From: Infirmifilum lucidum
Lineage (GTDB): Archaea; Thermoproteota; Thermoprotei; Thermofilales; Thermofilaceae
Assembly (NCBI RefSeq): GCF_014876775.1
Contig: NZ_CP062310.1
Coordinates: forward strand, 682,001 to 746,000
DNA: 64,000 nucleotides
Direction of reading: 5' to 3'
In this document: in pieces, positions 40,084 through 49,188 of the stretch
Position numbering within the stretch: the stretch's first letter is position 1
Layout of the letters: every line of letters begins with the position of its first letter
The notes under the pieces: model-generated
The model's input: only the letters and a program-made list of their open reading frames with translations
What the model was told of the DNA's origin: nothing
Database searches by the model: none
Translations under genes and position numbers: made by a program

Positions 40084-41742
40084 TTAGTCAAACTCGCTCT
40101 TCTCTTTTTCCTCTCCTTCCTCCTTCTTCTTTTCCTCTTTCTTCTCTTCGAGCTTCGAGGCGCTGATAATATCGTCAATCCTCAGTATCATTGAAGCCGC
40201 TTCGGTTGCAATCTTGATGGCGTGCTCTTTCACAGCAGCTGGCTCAAATATTCCTTGAGCAATCATGTCTGCAATTCCGCCATTCACCACGTCGACTCCA
40301 TAGCCCCACTTTGAAGGATCTTCGTGAGCCGACCTCAAATCGGCCATGATGTCGATGGGATCCAGTCCAGCGTTCTCTGCTAGTATTCTCGGAATGGCCT
40401 CAATAGCGTTCGCGAAGGCCTCTATTGCGAGCTGCTCCTTCCCACCTACCTCTGTGGCGTACTTGCGTAGCTCCCTTGCGATCTCTGCTTCGACGGCTCC
40501 ACCGCCTGGAACTATGTATGGGTGTTTGAGGACGTCAGCGACAGCGTGGAGGGCGTCCTTGAGCGACCTCTCGGCCTCGTCAACAGCCCTCTCAAAGCCG
40601 CCTCTCACTAGTATTGTCACGCTCTTGGGGTTGGGGCAGCCCTCGACGAACACCATCTTCTCGTCTGCTACTTTCCTCTCCTCCACGAGCTCCGCCGTGC
40701 CCAGTGCCTCGGGCGTGACGTCCTCGACTCTAGTCAGTATCTTCGCGCCAGTAGCCCTGGCGAGCTTCTCCATGTCGCTCTTCTTCACCCTCCTAACAGC
40801 CAGAATACCAGCCTTAGCCAAGTAGTACTGGGCAACGTCGTCAATACCCTTCTGGCAGAAGACAACATTAGCACCACTCTCCTTAATCTTCTCCACCATT
40901 TCCTTCAGTATTTTCTCCTCTTCCTCTAGGAACTGTTGCATCTGCTCTGGAGAGGAGATCCTAATCTCGGCGTCTATTTCTGTCTTCTCAACCTCCAGTG
41001 GAGCGTCTAGCAGGGCGATCTTCGCTTTCTCAACCCTCTTGGGCATAGCGGGGTGGACAACTTCCTTGTCGACGATTATGCCGTAGACTAATTGCGTGTC
41101 GAGGAAAGCGCCTCCCTTCTTCTTAATGACCTGGATGTTGTCGATGTCGACGCGTATCTGGCCATCGACCTCCTCCGCTACCTGCTTTACGGCTTTAACT
41201 GCTAGCTCTGCAAAATAGTCCCTTAGAGCGGCAACAGCCTTACTCCTCATGGACGTTGCCGCGACCTTCTTTAGGGTTTCGACGTCGTCGAGGCTTACCT
41301 TTATGGCTTTCTGCCTTATTACCTCGCGGGCTTTCTCCATAGCCTTCTTGTACCCACTCACTATGATTGTCGGGTGGATATTCCTGTCTAGGAGCCTCTC
41401 AGCCTCCTTGAGAAGCTCGCCCGTCAAGACTACAGCCGTTGTCGTGCCGTCGCCGACTTCTTTGTCCTGCGCTTTGGCCACCTCAACCATTAGCTTCGCA
41501 ACTGGGTGCTGTACGTCCATCTCGTCAAGAATTGTTGCTCCATCGTTGGATATCGTGATGTCGCCGAGTGTATCAATCAGCATCTTATCCATACCCTTTG
41601 GACCAAGCGTTGTCTTGACAGTCTCGGCAATTGCCCTGGCAACCATTATGTTCAAGTGAAGCGCTTCGCGACCAGTCTGCCTCGTAGAGCCCTCCTTAAG
41701 TATTAGCACAGGTACACCGCCAAGCTGTGCCACTGAAGCCAT
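40084..41742 (-). CDS. Thermosome (group II chaperonin) subunit
   Basis: About 552 residues. [24 protein letters not shown] opens the protein; [32 protein letters not shown] and [11 protein letters not shown] are the ATP-binding motifs, and [17 protein letters not shown] is in the equatorial domain. The C-terminus is a charged [13 protein letters not shown] tail rather than GGM repeats. I use ATG 41742 because a GGTGAGGGT ribosome-binding site abuts it and the CTATAAAAAC box at 41801-41810 puts transcription start near 41780; an in-frame TTG at 41790 lies upstream of that point. Only one subunit gene is present in this window. Confidence 0.96.
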   Translation of the reverse strand: MASVAQLGGVPVLILKEGSTRQTGREALHLNIMVARAIAETVKTTLGPKGMDKMLIDTLGDITISNDGATILDEMDVQHPVAKLMVEVAKAQDKEVGDGTTTAVVLTGELLKEAERLLDRNIHPTIIVSGYKKAMEKAREVIRQKAIKVSLDDVETLKKVAATSMRSKAVAALRDYFAELAVKAVKQVAEEVDGQIRVDIDNIQVIKKKGGAFLDTQLVYGIIVDKEVVHPAMPKRVEKAKIALLDAPLEVEKTEIDAEIRISSPEQMQQFLEEEEKILKEMVEKIKESGANVVFCQKGIDDVAQYYLAKAGILAVRRVKKSDMEKLARATGAKILTRVEDVTPEALGTAELVEERKVADEKMVFVEGCPNPKSVTILVRGGFERAVDEAERSLKDALHAVADVLKHPYIVPGGGAVEAEIARELRKYATEVGGKEQLAIEAFANAIEAIPRILAENAGLDPIDIMADLRSAHEDPSKWGYGVDVVNGGIADMIAQGIFEPAAVKEHAIKIATEAASMILRIDDIISASKLEEKKEEKKKEEGEEKEKSEFD

Positions 41743-42043
41743 ACCCTCACCACCAGATAACGCCGTTTTCTTCACCTGCACTTGAAGCAAATTATCGCTT
41801 CTATAAAAACTTTTCTCAAGTCTAGACCTGAAAACCCCAGACGTGGAGCTCTGACCACATAGGAAAACAGCAAGCTATTGTCGAGGCTCACTGCAGAGAT
41901 AAGCTTCAGGGTCTCGTGGAGAGGGAGGAGATCCGAGGAGGAGTTACGGAGGCGCAGAGGCCGCCCCTCCCACTGCCGCGTAGAATTCAGAGCACATAAC
42001 TAGCAAGATCCTCTATAACAAAACAAAATAGATAAAGCCCGAG
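41743..42043. other. Intergenic stretch, thermosome promoter plus unexplained G+C-rich middle
   Basis: It holds the thermosome leader and its TATA box (41801-41810). From about 41870 to 41990 it is purine-rich with GGAGG/CCTCC complementary segments, but I find no open frame with coding character and no RNA family I recognise. On the minus strand, TTGTTATAGAGG near 42015 could be a second, distal promoter. Confidence 0.5.
41801..41810 (-). promoter_or_regulatory. TATA box of the thermosome gene
   Basis: The minus strand reads GTTTTTATAG, predicting transcription start near 41780, about 38 nt before ATG 41742 and past the in-frame TTG at 41790. Confidence 0.6.
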
Positions 42044-42128
42044 TGCGGGGGCCGGGATTCGAACCCGGGCAGGCCGACGCCAGCGGATCTTAAGTCCGCC
42101 CCCTTTGTCCAGGCTCGGGCACCCCCGC
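42044..42128 (-). tRNA. tRNA-Leu (anticodon TAA)
   Basis: The acceptor GCGGGGG pairs with CCCCCGC, discriminator A. The D arm has CCC...GGG, the anticodon stem is GCGGA/TCCGC around the loop CTTAAGA (anticodon TAA), then a long variable arm typical of leucine tRNA, and the T arm CCGGG-TTCGAAT-CCCGG. There is no intron and CCA is not encoded. A CTTTTAACC box about 30 nt upstream is the likely promoter. Confidence 0.95.
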
Positions 42129-42265
42129 TCAAACATTCTATGGAGCAAGGGGTTAAAAGAGTTTAGTCCGTGAAGTGATGGAGAGGGGTTGAACTTTCTC
42201 CTCCTCGCCGCGAAAACTCAAGCACGTGGTTTAAAAACGGTTATCCGGTTAAAATATATAAAAAA

Positions 42266-42373
42266 TGGGGCCGCCGGGATTTGAACCCGGGACCACCTGG
42301 GCTCTTGTTCTAAGATCCCAAGTCCTGCGGTTTTAACCGTGCCAGGCATCCTACCAGGCTGGACTACGGCCCC
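42266..42373 (-). tRNA. tRNA-Pro (anticodon TGG) with two short introns
   Basis: The acceptor GGGGCCG pairs with CGGCCCC, discriminator A. The D arm is GTCC/GGAT, the anticodon stem CCTGG (42346-42342) with CCAGG (42300-42296), the T arm CCGGG-TTCAAAT-CCCGG. A 19-nt intron (42340-42322) sits between positions 32 and 33 and a 15-nt intron (42316-42302) at 37/38. Removing them gives the loop CTTGGGC and anticodon TGG. Intron 1 folds like that of tRNA-Arg: exon CCTG pairs with CAGG, a GCA bulge holds the cut, and CGGT pairs with ACCG around TAAA. For intron 2, CTTG pairs with CAAG and the anticodon stem forms the outer helix; a one-base shift would change position 38 to A. Confidence 0.88.
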
Positions 42374-42422
42374 CAACGAGTTTTTTATCCAGGAGTTTAT
42401 ATTTTTTCGGGGTGTGTGAGTC

Positions 42423-43163
42423 GTGGAAGTTGTCGTGGGGACTTGTGGTTTCTCCGGAAAAGGTGGTCGCAAGAACTACTACAGCACCTTCACTGCGGTT
42501 GAGGTGCAGGAGACTTTTTACAGGCCTGTATCTACTGATACCTTACAGCGTTGGAGGGATGAGGCACCCAGCAACTTTGAATTTACAGTTAAAGCCTTCC
42601 AGGGTATAACGCACCCGGCTAGCTCCCCTACATGGAAGAGGGCGAGAGGGCTTAAGCCTACACCCAATCACGGCTTCTTTAAGCCATCGAGAGAAGTCCT
42701 TGAAGGGTGGGAGCTTACTAGAAGTGAGGCCCAAGCGCTGGGCGCTAGCGTGATAGTATTTCAGACTCCTCCCAGCTTCGGGTCCTCGGAGGAGAACGTG
42801 CTGAACATCGACGCATTCTTTACGAAAATAGATAGGGGATCGCTCATTCTAGGATGGGAGCCTAGAGGAAAATGGTATAGCCACACAGAACTTTTAGAGC
42901 AGGTTCTGCGCAGGCACAACCTCGTTCACGTAGTAGACCCGTTCAGACACATGTCCCTTGTAGACTCTAAGGTGCAGTACTTCAGGTTGCACGGCATAGG
43001 GAGAGGGGAAGTAAACTACTCCTACAAATACACTGATGAAGACCTGGCCCGGTTGCTTTCCACAATAGATAGCCTAAGTGCCTCAAAGGTATATGTCTTC
43101 TTCAACAACATACACATGTTTGAAGACGCTCTGAGGTTCAAGAAAATGGTCGAAAAGAAATAG
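42423..43163 (+). CDS. DUF72 family TIM-barrel protein
   Basis: 246 residues. VVVGTCGFSGKG, VEVQETFYRPV, FEFTVKAFQGITHP and YFRLHGIGRG are hallmark pieces of DUF72 (YecE-like) proteins, which adopt a TIM-barrel fold of unknown activity. The start is GTG 42423, 50 bp beyond the tRNA-Pro 5' end and in the opposite direction. The last base touches the PGI/PMI gene end. Confidence 0.9.
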   Translation: MEVVVGTCGFSGKGGRKNYYSTFTAVEVQETFYRPVSTDTLQRWRDEAPSNFEFTVKAFQGITHPASSPTWKRARGLKPTPNHGFFKPSREVLEGWELTRSEAQALGASVIVFQTPPSFGSSEENVLNIDAFFTKIDRGSLILGWEPRGKWYSHTELLEQVLRRHNLVHVVDPFRHMSLVDSKVQYFRLHGIGRGEVNYSYKYTDEDLARLLSTIDSLSASKVYVFFNNIHMFEDALRFKKMVEKK

Positions 43164-44261
43164 CTACACTCCTATCTCACGGGACAGTGAATAACTAACC
43201 CTGGACTCGAGGTACCCCTTAAGCTCCGTGATCGTGCCCACAGGTGTTGGGTCTATGCCTAGGAGCAGGGCGAGGACAACAGACGCCACGTCGACTTTGA
43301 ACACTAGTGAAAGGAGCTCACTAGCCCTGCTGCCCCCCTCGCCGTAAAGGTTGTAGAGGGGTACGCCGTTCTTTTTTAATACGCCCTCCAGGAACTCTAT
43401 CCTCGCCCTCATGTACTCCGGCTCCTCGCGCCCCCTGATAATCGACACGGTAAATCTGCCCAGCGGCCCGCCCCAGCCCATTATTTCGTTGTGATTCGCC
43501 TCCGGTAACTCGCCGAAGAAAGCGTGCACTTTCGCGTTCTCATTCATTTGCGTCTTGAACCGGTATGCAGGGGAGAGGTAGGGGGAGTACCCGTAAACAA
43601 GGGGTGTAAGGCCGCTCTTTACATCATCCCTCAGGAGCCTTGCAACCGCTACACCTTCACCCAGGCTAGCCTCGAGACTTTTCTCGAGATCCTCTGCCGC
43701 CTGTCTAAGCTCCTCTAGCACGCTTACACCCGTGATGATCTCCAGTATAGAAGCAAGAGCTGCTGTAATATACGGGAAAGCTGCTCTCGGCGGGACATTG
43801 GGAGGGAGTCGTAGCAATGGGACTCCTAGCCTATCCGAGACAGCAGCCATCTCGCCTCCAGACGTAATGGCCACAATGGGGGTTCCCCTCCTGTACCCCT
43901 CGAGGTATACCCGGAGAGTCTCTTCTGTGTTGCCCGAGTAGCTGACGGTCACTAGCAGGTAGTTCTTATCTACGAAACTAGGGAGTTTAGCGTCCCTGTT
44001 TAGGAGTATAGGTTTAGAGGCTCTATCAGAGAGTAAGTCGTAAAGGAAAAGCCCGCTTATAAACGACCCACCCATCCCGCTTACGACTACTCCTTTAATC
44101 TTCTCGGGCTCGTATACGAGAATCCTCCCCGACTCCTCTCCATACTTCTCGAGGCCCTCAAGGATAGATCTCGGCATGCCCAGGACGTGTAGAAGCATGC
44201 CCGAGTTGTCGAGTTGCCGGGCATTTGGAGAGATTAGCCTGTAGACTTCTTCCACATTCAT
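43164..44261 (-). CDS. Bifunctional phosphoglucose/phosphomannose isomerase
   Basis: 365 residues with two SIS sugar-isomerase domains. VVSGMGGSFISGLFLYDLL and VTVSYSGNTEETLRVYLEGY form the first sugar-phosphate site, and FFGELPEANHNEIMGW carries the conserved ENHNE-like catalytic region. This crenarchaeal enzyme interconverts glucose-6-P or mannose-6-P with fructose-6-P. The start is ATG 44261. It is read downstream of hisS with a 25-bp gap. Confidence 0.93.
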   Translation of the reverse strand: MNVEEVYRLISPNARQLDNSGMLLHVLGMPRSILEGLEKYGEESGRILVYEPEKIKGVVVSGMGGSFISGLFLYDLLSDRASKPILLNRDAKLPSFVDKNYLLVTVSYSGNTEETLRVYLEGYRRGTPIVAITSGGEMAAVSDRLGVPLLRLPPNVPPRAAFPYITAALASILEIITGVSVLEELRQAAEDLEKSLEASLGEGVAVARLLRDDVKSGLTPLVYGYSPYLSPAYRFKTQMNENAKVHAFFGELPEANHNEIMGWGGPLGRFTVSIIRGREEPEYMRARIEFLEGVLKKNGVPLYNLYGEGGSRASELLSLVFKVDVASVVLALLLGIDPTPVGTITELKGYLESRVSYSLSREIGV

Positions 44262-44286
44262 TGTCTATTGTTTTCTGAAACGCAGG

Positions 44287-45582
44287 TTAAAACTCTTGTG
44301 AATTAAGGAGTCTAATAGAGTCTTCAAGACTGAGCGTCTGCTCCTTCCAGTTTCTAAGATCTCTAAGAGTGACTTTCGCTCCAGACATCTCCCTCTCCCC
44401 TATGATCACAGCATACATGGCCCCCCTCCTTGCGGCCTTCTCCAGCGTCTTCGATAGTGACCTTGCCTCGTACTCAATTATCGTCCGCAGAGAAGCTCTC
44501 CAACGTATTGCCTCTGCTACCCGTATAGCATACTTCAGTACACTCTCGCCACCACCAACAGGTATGACCACCACGTCGAACTGGCTAAAACTACCGCTGA
44601 CATTGCCCGTTGCGACTAAGACTTCGATTAACCTGTCAACACCTATAGCCATCCCAGTCGCCGGTATTCTTGGCCCACCAAGCGAGCTTATGAGGTCGTC
44701 ATATCGCCCTCCTCCAGCGACACTGCCAACTTCCCCGCCGAGCGGGGTCTTCACCTCGAATACTAGCCCCGTGTAGTACTCCAGCCCCCTAACTATCCCA
44801 TAGTCTACCTTAACCTTTATGCTGTATGAGCTCTCAAGGATATCTATGGTGCGTGCCAGGAATTTTAGCCCCTCAGAGCCAGCAGTAGATTTGACGTTGA
44901 CGTCTAGCCCCGCCGACGGCAACTCTTCAAGCAGTTTCTCGAATCTCGAGCGATCCGCTCCCAGCCTGGATAGTTCTTCCACGACGTACTCCCTCCCCCT
45001 CTTCTCGAGCTTGTCGAGAACGCGCAGGGCATCGTTAATCCTGTCACTAGATAGGCCGACAGACAGCAGCAGATCCTCTACTACGCTCCGGTGGCTGACG
45101 CGAACTTCGAATTCCTTGAGGCCCGCGCTCTTCAATGCCTCGTGTGCAACTGCTATTACCTCGGCGTCGCCGGCAGGGTCTCCCACACCGATCAGCTCGA
45201 TACCTGCCTGCCAAAACTCTCTAAACCTGCCTTTCTGTGGCTCCTCGTACCTCCAGACAGGCTGGATATAGTAGAGGCGTATAGGTTTAGGCATGTCGAG
45301 GCGGGAAGCCACTATCCTAGCAATAGGCGTTGTCAGCTCAAACCTTAAACCCAGATCTCTGCCGGCTTTGTCCTTAAAGGCATAGATTTGCTCGACTACA
45401 TCCTTCCCGGCCTTTGCCACGAGAACTTCAAGGTGCTCAAAAGCAGGTGTCTCTACTTCCCCGTAGCCATAGAGCTCGAACACCCTCCTTATAGCTTCAC
45501 ATACTCTACGCTTCAGGTAGGCATCTTCCGGTAATCTATCCCTAGTGCCGCGAGGCGGTCTAAGAGGTGGCTCTCCAGGCAT
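44287..45582 (-). CDS. hisS: Histidyl-tRNA synthetase
   Basis: 431 residues, class II. PPRGTRDRLPEDA at the start, EVETPAFEHLEVL (motif 1 area), RYEEPQKGRFREFWQAGIELIG (motif 2, longer than usual quoting; key residues R, F, Q), LEYYTGLVFEV and GGGRYDDLI (His-specific peptide region), GMAIGVDRLIEVL (motif 3), then the anticodon-binding domain. The start is ATG 45582, one base before the radical SAM gene's stop. It is a housekeeping gene. Confidence 0.96.
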   Translation of the reverse strand: MPGEPPLRPPRGTRDRLPEDAYLKRRVCEAIRRVFELYGYGEVETPAFEHLEVLVAKAGKDVVEQIYAFKDKAGRDLGLRFELTTPIARIVASRLDMPKPIRLYYIQPVWRYEEPQKGRFREFWQAGIELIGVGDPAGDAEVIAVAHEALKSAGLKEFEVRVSHRSVVEDLLLSVGLSSDRINDALRVLDKLEKRGREYVVEELSRLGADRSRFEKLLEELPSAGLDVNVKSTAGSEGLKFLARTIDILESSYSIKVKVDYGIVRGLEYYTGLVFEVKTPLGGEVGSVAGGGRYDDLISSLGGPRIPATGMAIGVDRLIEVLVATGNVSGSFSQFDVVVIPVGGGESVLKYAIRVAEAIRWRASLRTIIEYEARSLSKTLEKAARRGAMYAVIIGEREMSGAKVTLRDLRNWKEQTLSLEDSIRLLNSQEF

Positions 45583-45583
45583 C

Positions 45584-46594
45584 TCATAAATCGAAGACTC
45601 TAGCGATATATATGTTGTCTCTGTTCCTGAGCACTTCGGCCTGAAGGCGGGATCCTACGGGGGGATCCCTAGCAGACCCCACTAACGTGACGACTCTTCC
45701 CTCGGAGACTCCGAGCCATTGACCTCTAAGCCATCCCACGCCGACGACTCTCACCGTAATTCGCTCGCCGACTTCAAAGGCATAGGGTATCCTTCTGGAC
45801 TTTTCGATGCCGAAATCCCGTGGACTTAGCACAAGCTTTACACCGTACTCTCTCTCCCACGCGCGCAATCTCCTATAGAACTCCTCCCACGAGAGCGGCT
45901 TGACTCCGGAAACTTTCCTACCGTACTTGTGCGCTTCGTACTTTTGTATGCCCAGTGGAGGCCACCTTTTTCCAGCACCTATCTTTAGAGCCCACTCAAT
46001 AATCCTGGGTATCTCGTCGTCATTATAACCGGGAACCCAAACAGGTGCTACTAACAAGTCCATTTTCAGGCTAGACGCGATGAACTCCGCCACTTTAACC
46101 ACCCGGTCTATGTTGAACCACGGTGTGCCGGAGAGGAGCTTAGCCTTGCTAGCGTCAAGCGAATCGATGGAAAGGTTGATTCTGTCCAAGCCCGATTCAT
46201 CTAGTTCTTCAGCAAGCTTTTCCGTCAGTAGAGCGCCGTGAGTCTCAAGCGCCACTGTTAATGCCAGGCCAGTACTCTTCAACCTGCGCACAAGCTCAAC
46301 TATTTGAGGGTGCGTGAGAGGGTCGCCTACAGCGTCCAAGTATGCGTGAGCGGCTTCTAGGCGTTTTGCTCTAACAGCCCAAGCAAACCACTCGACAAGA
46401 TATTTAGGGGAGACTATGAACTCCGCTGCACGCATGCGAGATTTAGGCCCTGCGTCAACCGAGCAGAAAATGCAAGACAGGGGACAAAGAGACGTGGGCC
46501 TAACCTGCAGCAAGTTTGTCCCGCGGTCAATTATCCCAAACGCGATGTGCCCAATAAGGGGGAGTTTCCCGTTAATTCGGTAGAGAACTCTCAT
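45584..46594 (-). CDS. Radical SAM protein with C-terminal beta-barrel (TRAM-like) domain
   Basis: 336 residues. TSLCPLSCIFCSVDAG carries the CxxxCxxC site for the 4Fe-4S cluster that activates S-adenosylmethionine. The barrel continues with HAYLDAVGDPLTHP and INLSIDSLDASKAKLL. The last 70 residues (VGERITVRVVGVGWLRGQWL) resemble a small RNA-binding beta barrel such as TRAM. It belongs to a group of archaeal radical SAM proteins of unknown substrate; an RNA target is a fair guess from the tail. The start is ATG 46594. Confidence 0.85.
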   Translation of the reverse strand: MRVLYRINGKLPLIGHIAFGIIDRGTNLLQVRPTSLCPLSCIFCSVDAGPKSRMRAAEFIVSPKYLVEWFAWAVRAKRLEAAHAYLDAVGDPLTHPQIVELVRRLKSTGLALTVALETHGALLTEKLAEELDESGLDRINLSIDSLDASKAKLLSGTPWFNIDRVVKVAEFIASSLKMDLLVAPVWVPGYNDDEIPRIIEWALKIGAGKRWPPLGIQKYEAHKYGRKVSGVKPLSWEEFYRRLRAWEREYGVKLVLSPRDFGIEKSRRIPYAFEVGERITVRVVGVGWLRGQWLGVSEGRVVTLVGSARDPPVGSRLQAEVLRNRDNIYIARVFDL

Positions 46595-46605
46595 CTCCTC
46601 GTCCC

Positions 46606-48726
46606 TTAGAAGAATATGCTCTCCTCCTCTTCCTCCTCTACCCTCCTGCGCTGAAGCTTTCTGCGGATTTTCTCTACAAGCCCCTCCTCCTCTTCCTCCT
46701 CTCCGGCTCCAACCTCAAACATGTGCTTGAATACAGAGACGCTCATGTACCTCTTTAATGCAACTACTCCAACAATACCCGCTATGAGCGAGATTACCAG
46801 TAAGGCAATAGTCTGCATTAGGGAGAGTTTCACTAGCGGGGTGTCTACAAGAACGTCGAAGAAAATGGTGACGTCGTTCTCGTTGCCTGTCAGCCGCTGA
46901 GTATAGGAGTAAGAGCCATACTCAGCCTTTAGGACTAGGGTAGTCCCTGGTGGGGCAGGGATAACCGCAAAAAATGCTGCCCCGCTTTGATCCGTTACAT
47001 CCCTTGCCTCGAAGAGAGACTTATTCCCAGAGAGAACAGTAATCCACACCTTGACTCCTGCAACTGGCCTGTCGAACCAGCTCTTTACTCTCACCCTAAG
47101 AGACGCGACCGGAGCTGTTATCGTGATGTTACGGGAGGCAACGCTAAAGACCTGTTCTGCGACCAAAACACCCTTACATTTTACAGTAACTCTAGCCCCT
47201 GTGTTAGGAATATTCTTAAAGAAAACCTGCCCGTCCTGCGCAATACTCGACAATGTTAATGTGCCGGCAGTCACATTAACGATACACCCTGCCACAGGCG
47301 TCCCGCTCCTGTCAACAATGCGTATGACAACATCGTAGACGGGTACTCTTGCCTCAATAACTCCCGACGCGCCGATGTTTGTAAAAACTGTGGACTGGAC
47401 GCCCGCGTACGAGACATCAACTTTAACATTACTCCCGAGAGGTAAGACGCCTAAGAAAACCCTCTTAACGCTTTCTGCCCCCTCGGATAGGCTAGGAGTA
47501 GCCCAAAGGAGCGCCTCCCTACCACCCTGTACATAGAAAACCTTCGCGGCGACGCCTCGAGGTATAGTCTCCGAGCCCTCGGGCCTAAATACTACATATG
47601 TAAAAACTAGGGGGAGCTGTAGGTCTATGCTGGTATCCCTTATGTTTATTCGGCCGCTGTAGATCTGGCCTATTACAGAGCTCGTGACAGTTAGGCTGTA
47701 GTCGCCTGGAACTCCCTCTATTAAGCTGAACGTATTCGTGTCTGAGAGCGAATACGTCCTGTTTTCCCCGAGAGGAGTGACTATTGCTACGCTCAAGTCT
47801 TGTGAGACTAAGGGCTGATTATTCTTGTCGAAGAGTCTCACCACTATGTTGCGCAGAACATTGATCGTCACAGTGTAGTTCCAGTTTTTCTCGTCTACAT
47901 TGACGCTCGTCTCAGCAATCTTTTTTCCGTGGAGATAGATGCTGAATGTGTATAATCCCGTGATTGCTCCTGACAGTTTTAGCGAGTCCTGGGACTGGAA
48001 GTCTACCTCACCTATGAGGACTCCAGAGTAGTAGACCTTCACCAAACCGTTAAGGCCGAGAGCAGAGGATCCATCGCTAAGCCTAAAATTGAAAACTAGA
48101 AGGCTCCATACAGGCACACGCTCAATAACACTGATAGCCCTACACTCTACATACACGTTCCCAGTCTTCGTCACATTCCCGTACTTCTCCCAATAGTAAA
48201 CAATGCTGTACTGGAACTTGCCAAATGGTAGCCACAACGTTACTATATCGCTTGTCCCGGATTGGAAAGTGACGCCGGCAATGTAGAGCGTGTACCCCTG
48301 GACGCCCCTCTCCATGAGGCCAACAACCCTAAATTGGATCCGAGTAATGTTCGCGTTGACGCTTAGCCGTGTCGAATTCTGGATAGTCAAGTTCTTCTTG
48401 TACACGAGAGACCCAAGGTAGTACACTGATAGGCTGTAGTTTCCTGGGGGCACGGAGACAGAGAGAGTGTCCCTTCCCGAGATCTTGCTTGTTATGTTAA
48501 TTCCCTTGAGCTCGATGGTAAGGTATCTTTGGAAGTCCCCGCCTATGCTTTCACCGCTACAAGATAAAACACTGATGGTAACGTTAACAGAGGTCGTATT
48601 CGCAAAGACATTTTTTGTCTTCTCCATGCCAGGGCCCGTGAAGCCGAGAACATATGTTAGGCTACCTAATATGCCCAGTGTAAGGACTATTAATAATAAG
48701 CGGAGCCAGTACACATCCGGCACCAT
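46606..48726 (-). CDS. Membrane-anchored surface protein with beta-sandwich repeats and charged tail
   Basis: About 706 residues. The N-terminus has a hydrophobic segment (LRLLLIVLTLGILGSLTYVL) that is a signal anchor or signal peptide. The ectodomain repeats carboxypeptidase-regulatory/Ig-like modules with GDYSLTV, GNYSLSVYY and TTLVLKAEYG-type strands and many N-glycosylation sites. A C-terminal membrane helix (TIALLVISLIAGIVGVVAL) is followed by a tail with EEEEEE, RRKLQRRR and EEEEEE blocks ending SIFF. The plan matches the giant protein at 11053-16230 at less than half the size, with a far longer cytoplasmic tail. TTTAATAT about 20-26 nt upstream supports ATG 48726 over the upstream TTG 48753. 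Confidence 0.78.
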   Translation of the reverse strand: MVPDVYWLRLLLIVLTLGILGSLTYVLGFTGPGMEKTKNVFANTTSVNVTISVLSCSGESIGGDFQRYLTIELKGINITSKISGRDTLSVSVPPGNYSLSVYYLGSLVYKKNLTIQNSTRLSVNANITRIQFRVVGLMERGVQGYTLYIAGVTFQSGTSDIVTLWLPFGKFQYSIVYYWEKYGNVTKTGNVYVECRAISVIERVPVWSLLVFNFRLSDGSSALGLNGLVKVYYSGVLIGEVDFQSQDSLKLSGAITGLYTFSIYLHGKKIAETSVNVDEKNWNYTVTINVLRNIVVRLFDKNNQPLVSQDLSVAIVTPLGENRTYSLSDTNTFSLIEGVPGDYSLTVTSSVIGQIYSGRINIRDTSIDLQLPLVFTYVVFRPEGSETIPRGVAAKVFYVQGGREALLWATPSLSEGAESVKRVFLGVLPLGSNVKVDVSYAGVQSTVFTNIGASGVIEARVPVYDVVIRIVDRSGTPVAGCIVNVTAGTLTLSSIAQDGQVFFKNIPNTGARVTVKCKGVLVAEQVFSVASRNITITAPVASLRVRVKSWFDRPVAGVKVWITVLSGNKSLFEARDVTDQSGAAFFAVIPAPPGTTLVLKAEYGSYSYTQRLTGNENDVTIFFDVLVDTPLVKLSLMQTIALLVISLIAGIVGVVALKRYMSVSVFKHMFEVGAGEEEEEEGLVEKIRRKLQRRRVEEEEEESIFF

Positions 48727-48843
48727 AACACAGCATCTTTCGATATTAAACAATTGCTGTAGCCGCCCTTCTTTTCCAGCTAGTCAGCACCCTGCTCAGT
48801 CAAAAAGCTTTAAAATGAACGCCTCCTAGGTAGGGGTGGGAGT

Positions 48844-49188
48844 ATGTCTATCGACAAGAATCTCCTCGTGAAGTATCAGCAAGCTGTAGACGAGCTCCGA
48901 GCAGTAGTGCTGAACCTACAGCAGTACAAGGCCAGGCTGCTGGAGGTCGAGAAAGCGTTGAAGGAGCTTGAGAAAACTCCAGATCAGTACGTCTACAAGG
49001 CCATGGGAGGAATTTTCATGAGGGTTTCAAAGGAAGAAGTTTCTCGAGACCTAGCATCTGAGAAAGAATTAATACAGGTGCGAATAGAAGAGTTCTCGAA
49101 GAGGGAGAAACTTCTTCGAGAGAGGGTCAGTACCCTCGAAAAACAGCTCAAAGCCTCACTTTCAGCTTCAAGTGGAACTGCACAGTGA
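48844..49188 (+). CDS. pfdB: Prefoldin beta subunit
   Basis: 114 residues forming two long coiled-coil helices around a small beta hairpin: KYQQAVDELRAVVLNLQQYK, then VYKAMGGIFMRVSKEEV and the second helix EKELIQVRIEEFSKREKLLR. Two alpha and four beta subunits form a hexamer that hands unfolded proteins to the thermosome. The start is ATG 48844 with GGGGTGGG five bases upstream. The next gene begins four bases before this one stops. Confidence 0.93.
   Translation: MSIDKNLLVKYQQAVDELRAVVLNLQQYKARLLEVEKALKELEKTPDQYVYKAMGGIFMRVSKEEVSRDLASEKELIQVRIEEFSKREKLLRERVSTLEKQLKASLSASSGTAQ

Noticed and set aside
41742-41790. Thermosome start at TTG 41790
   Set aside because: The TATA box at 41801-41810 places transcription start near 41780, downstream of that codon; ATG 41742 has a ribosome-binding site and the usual N-terminus.
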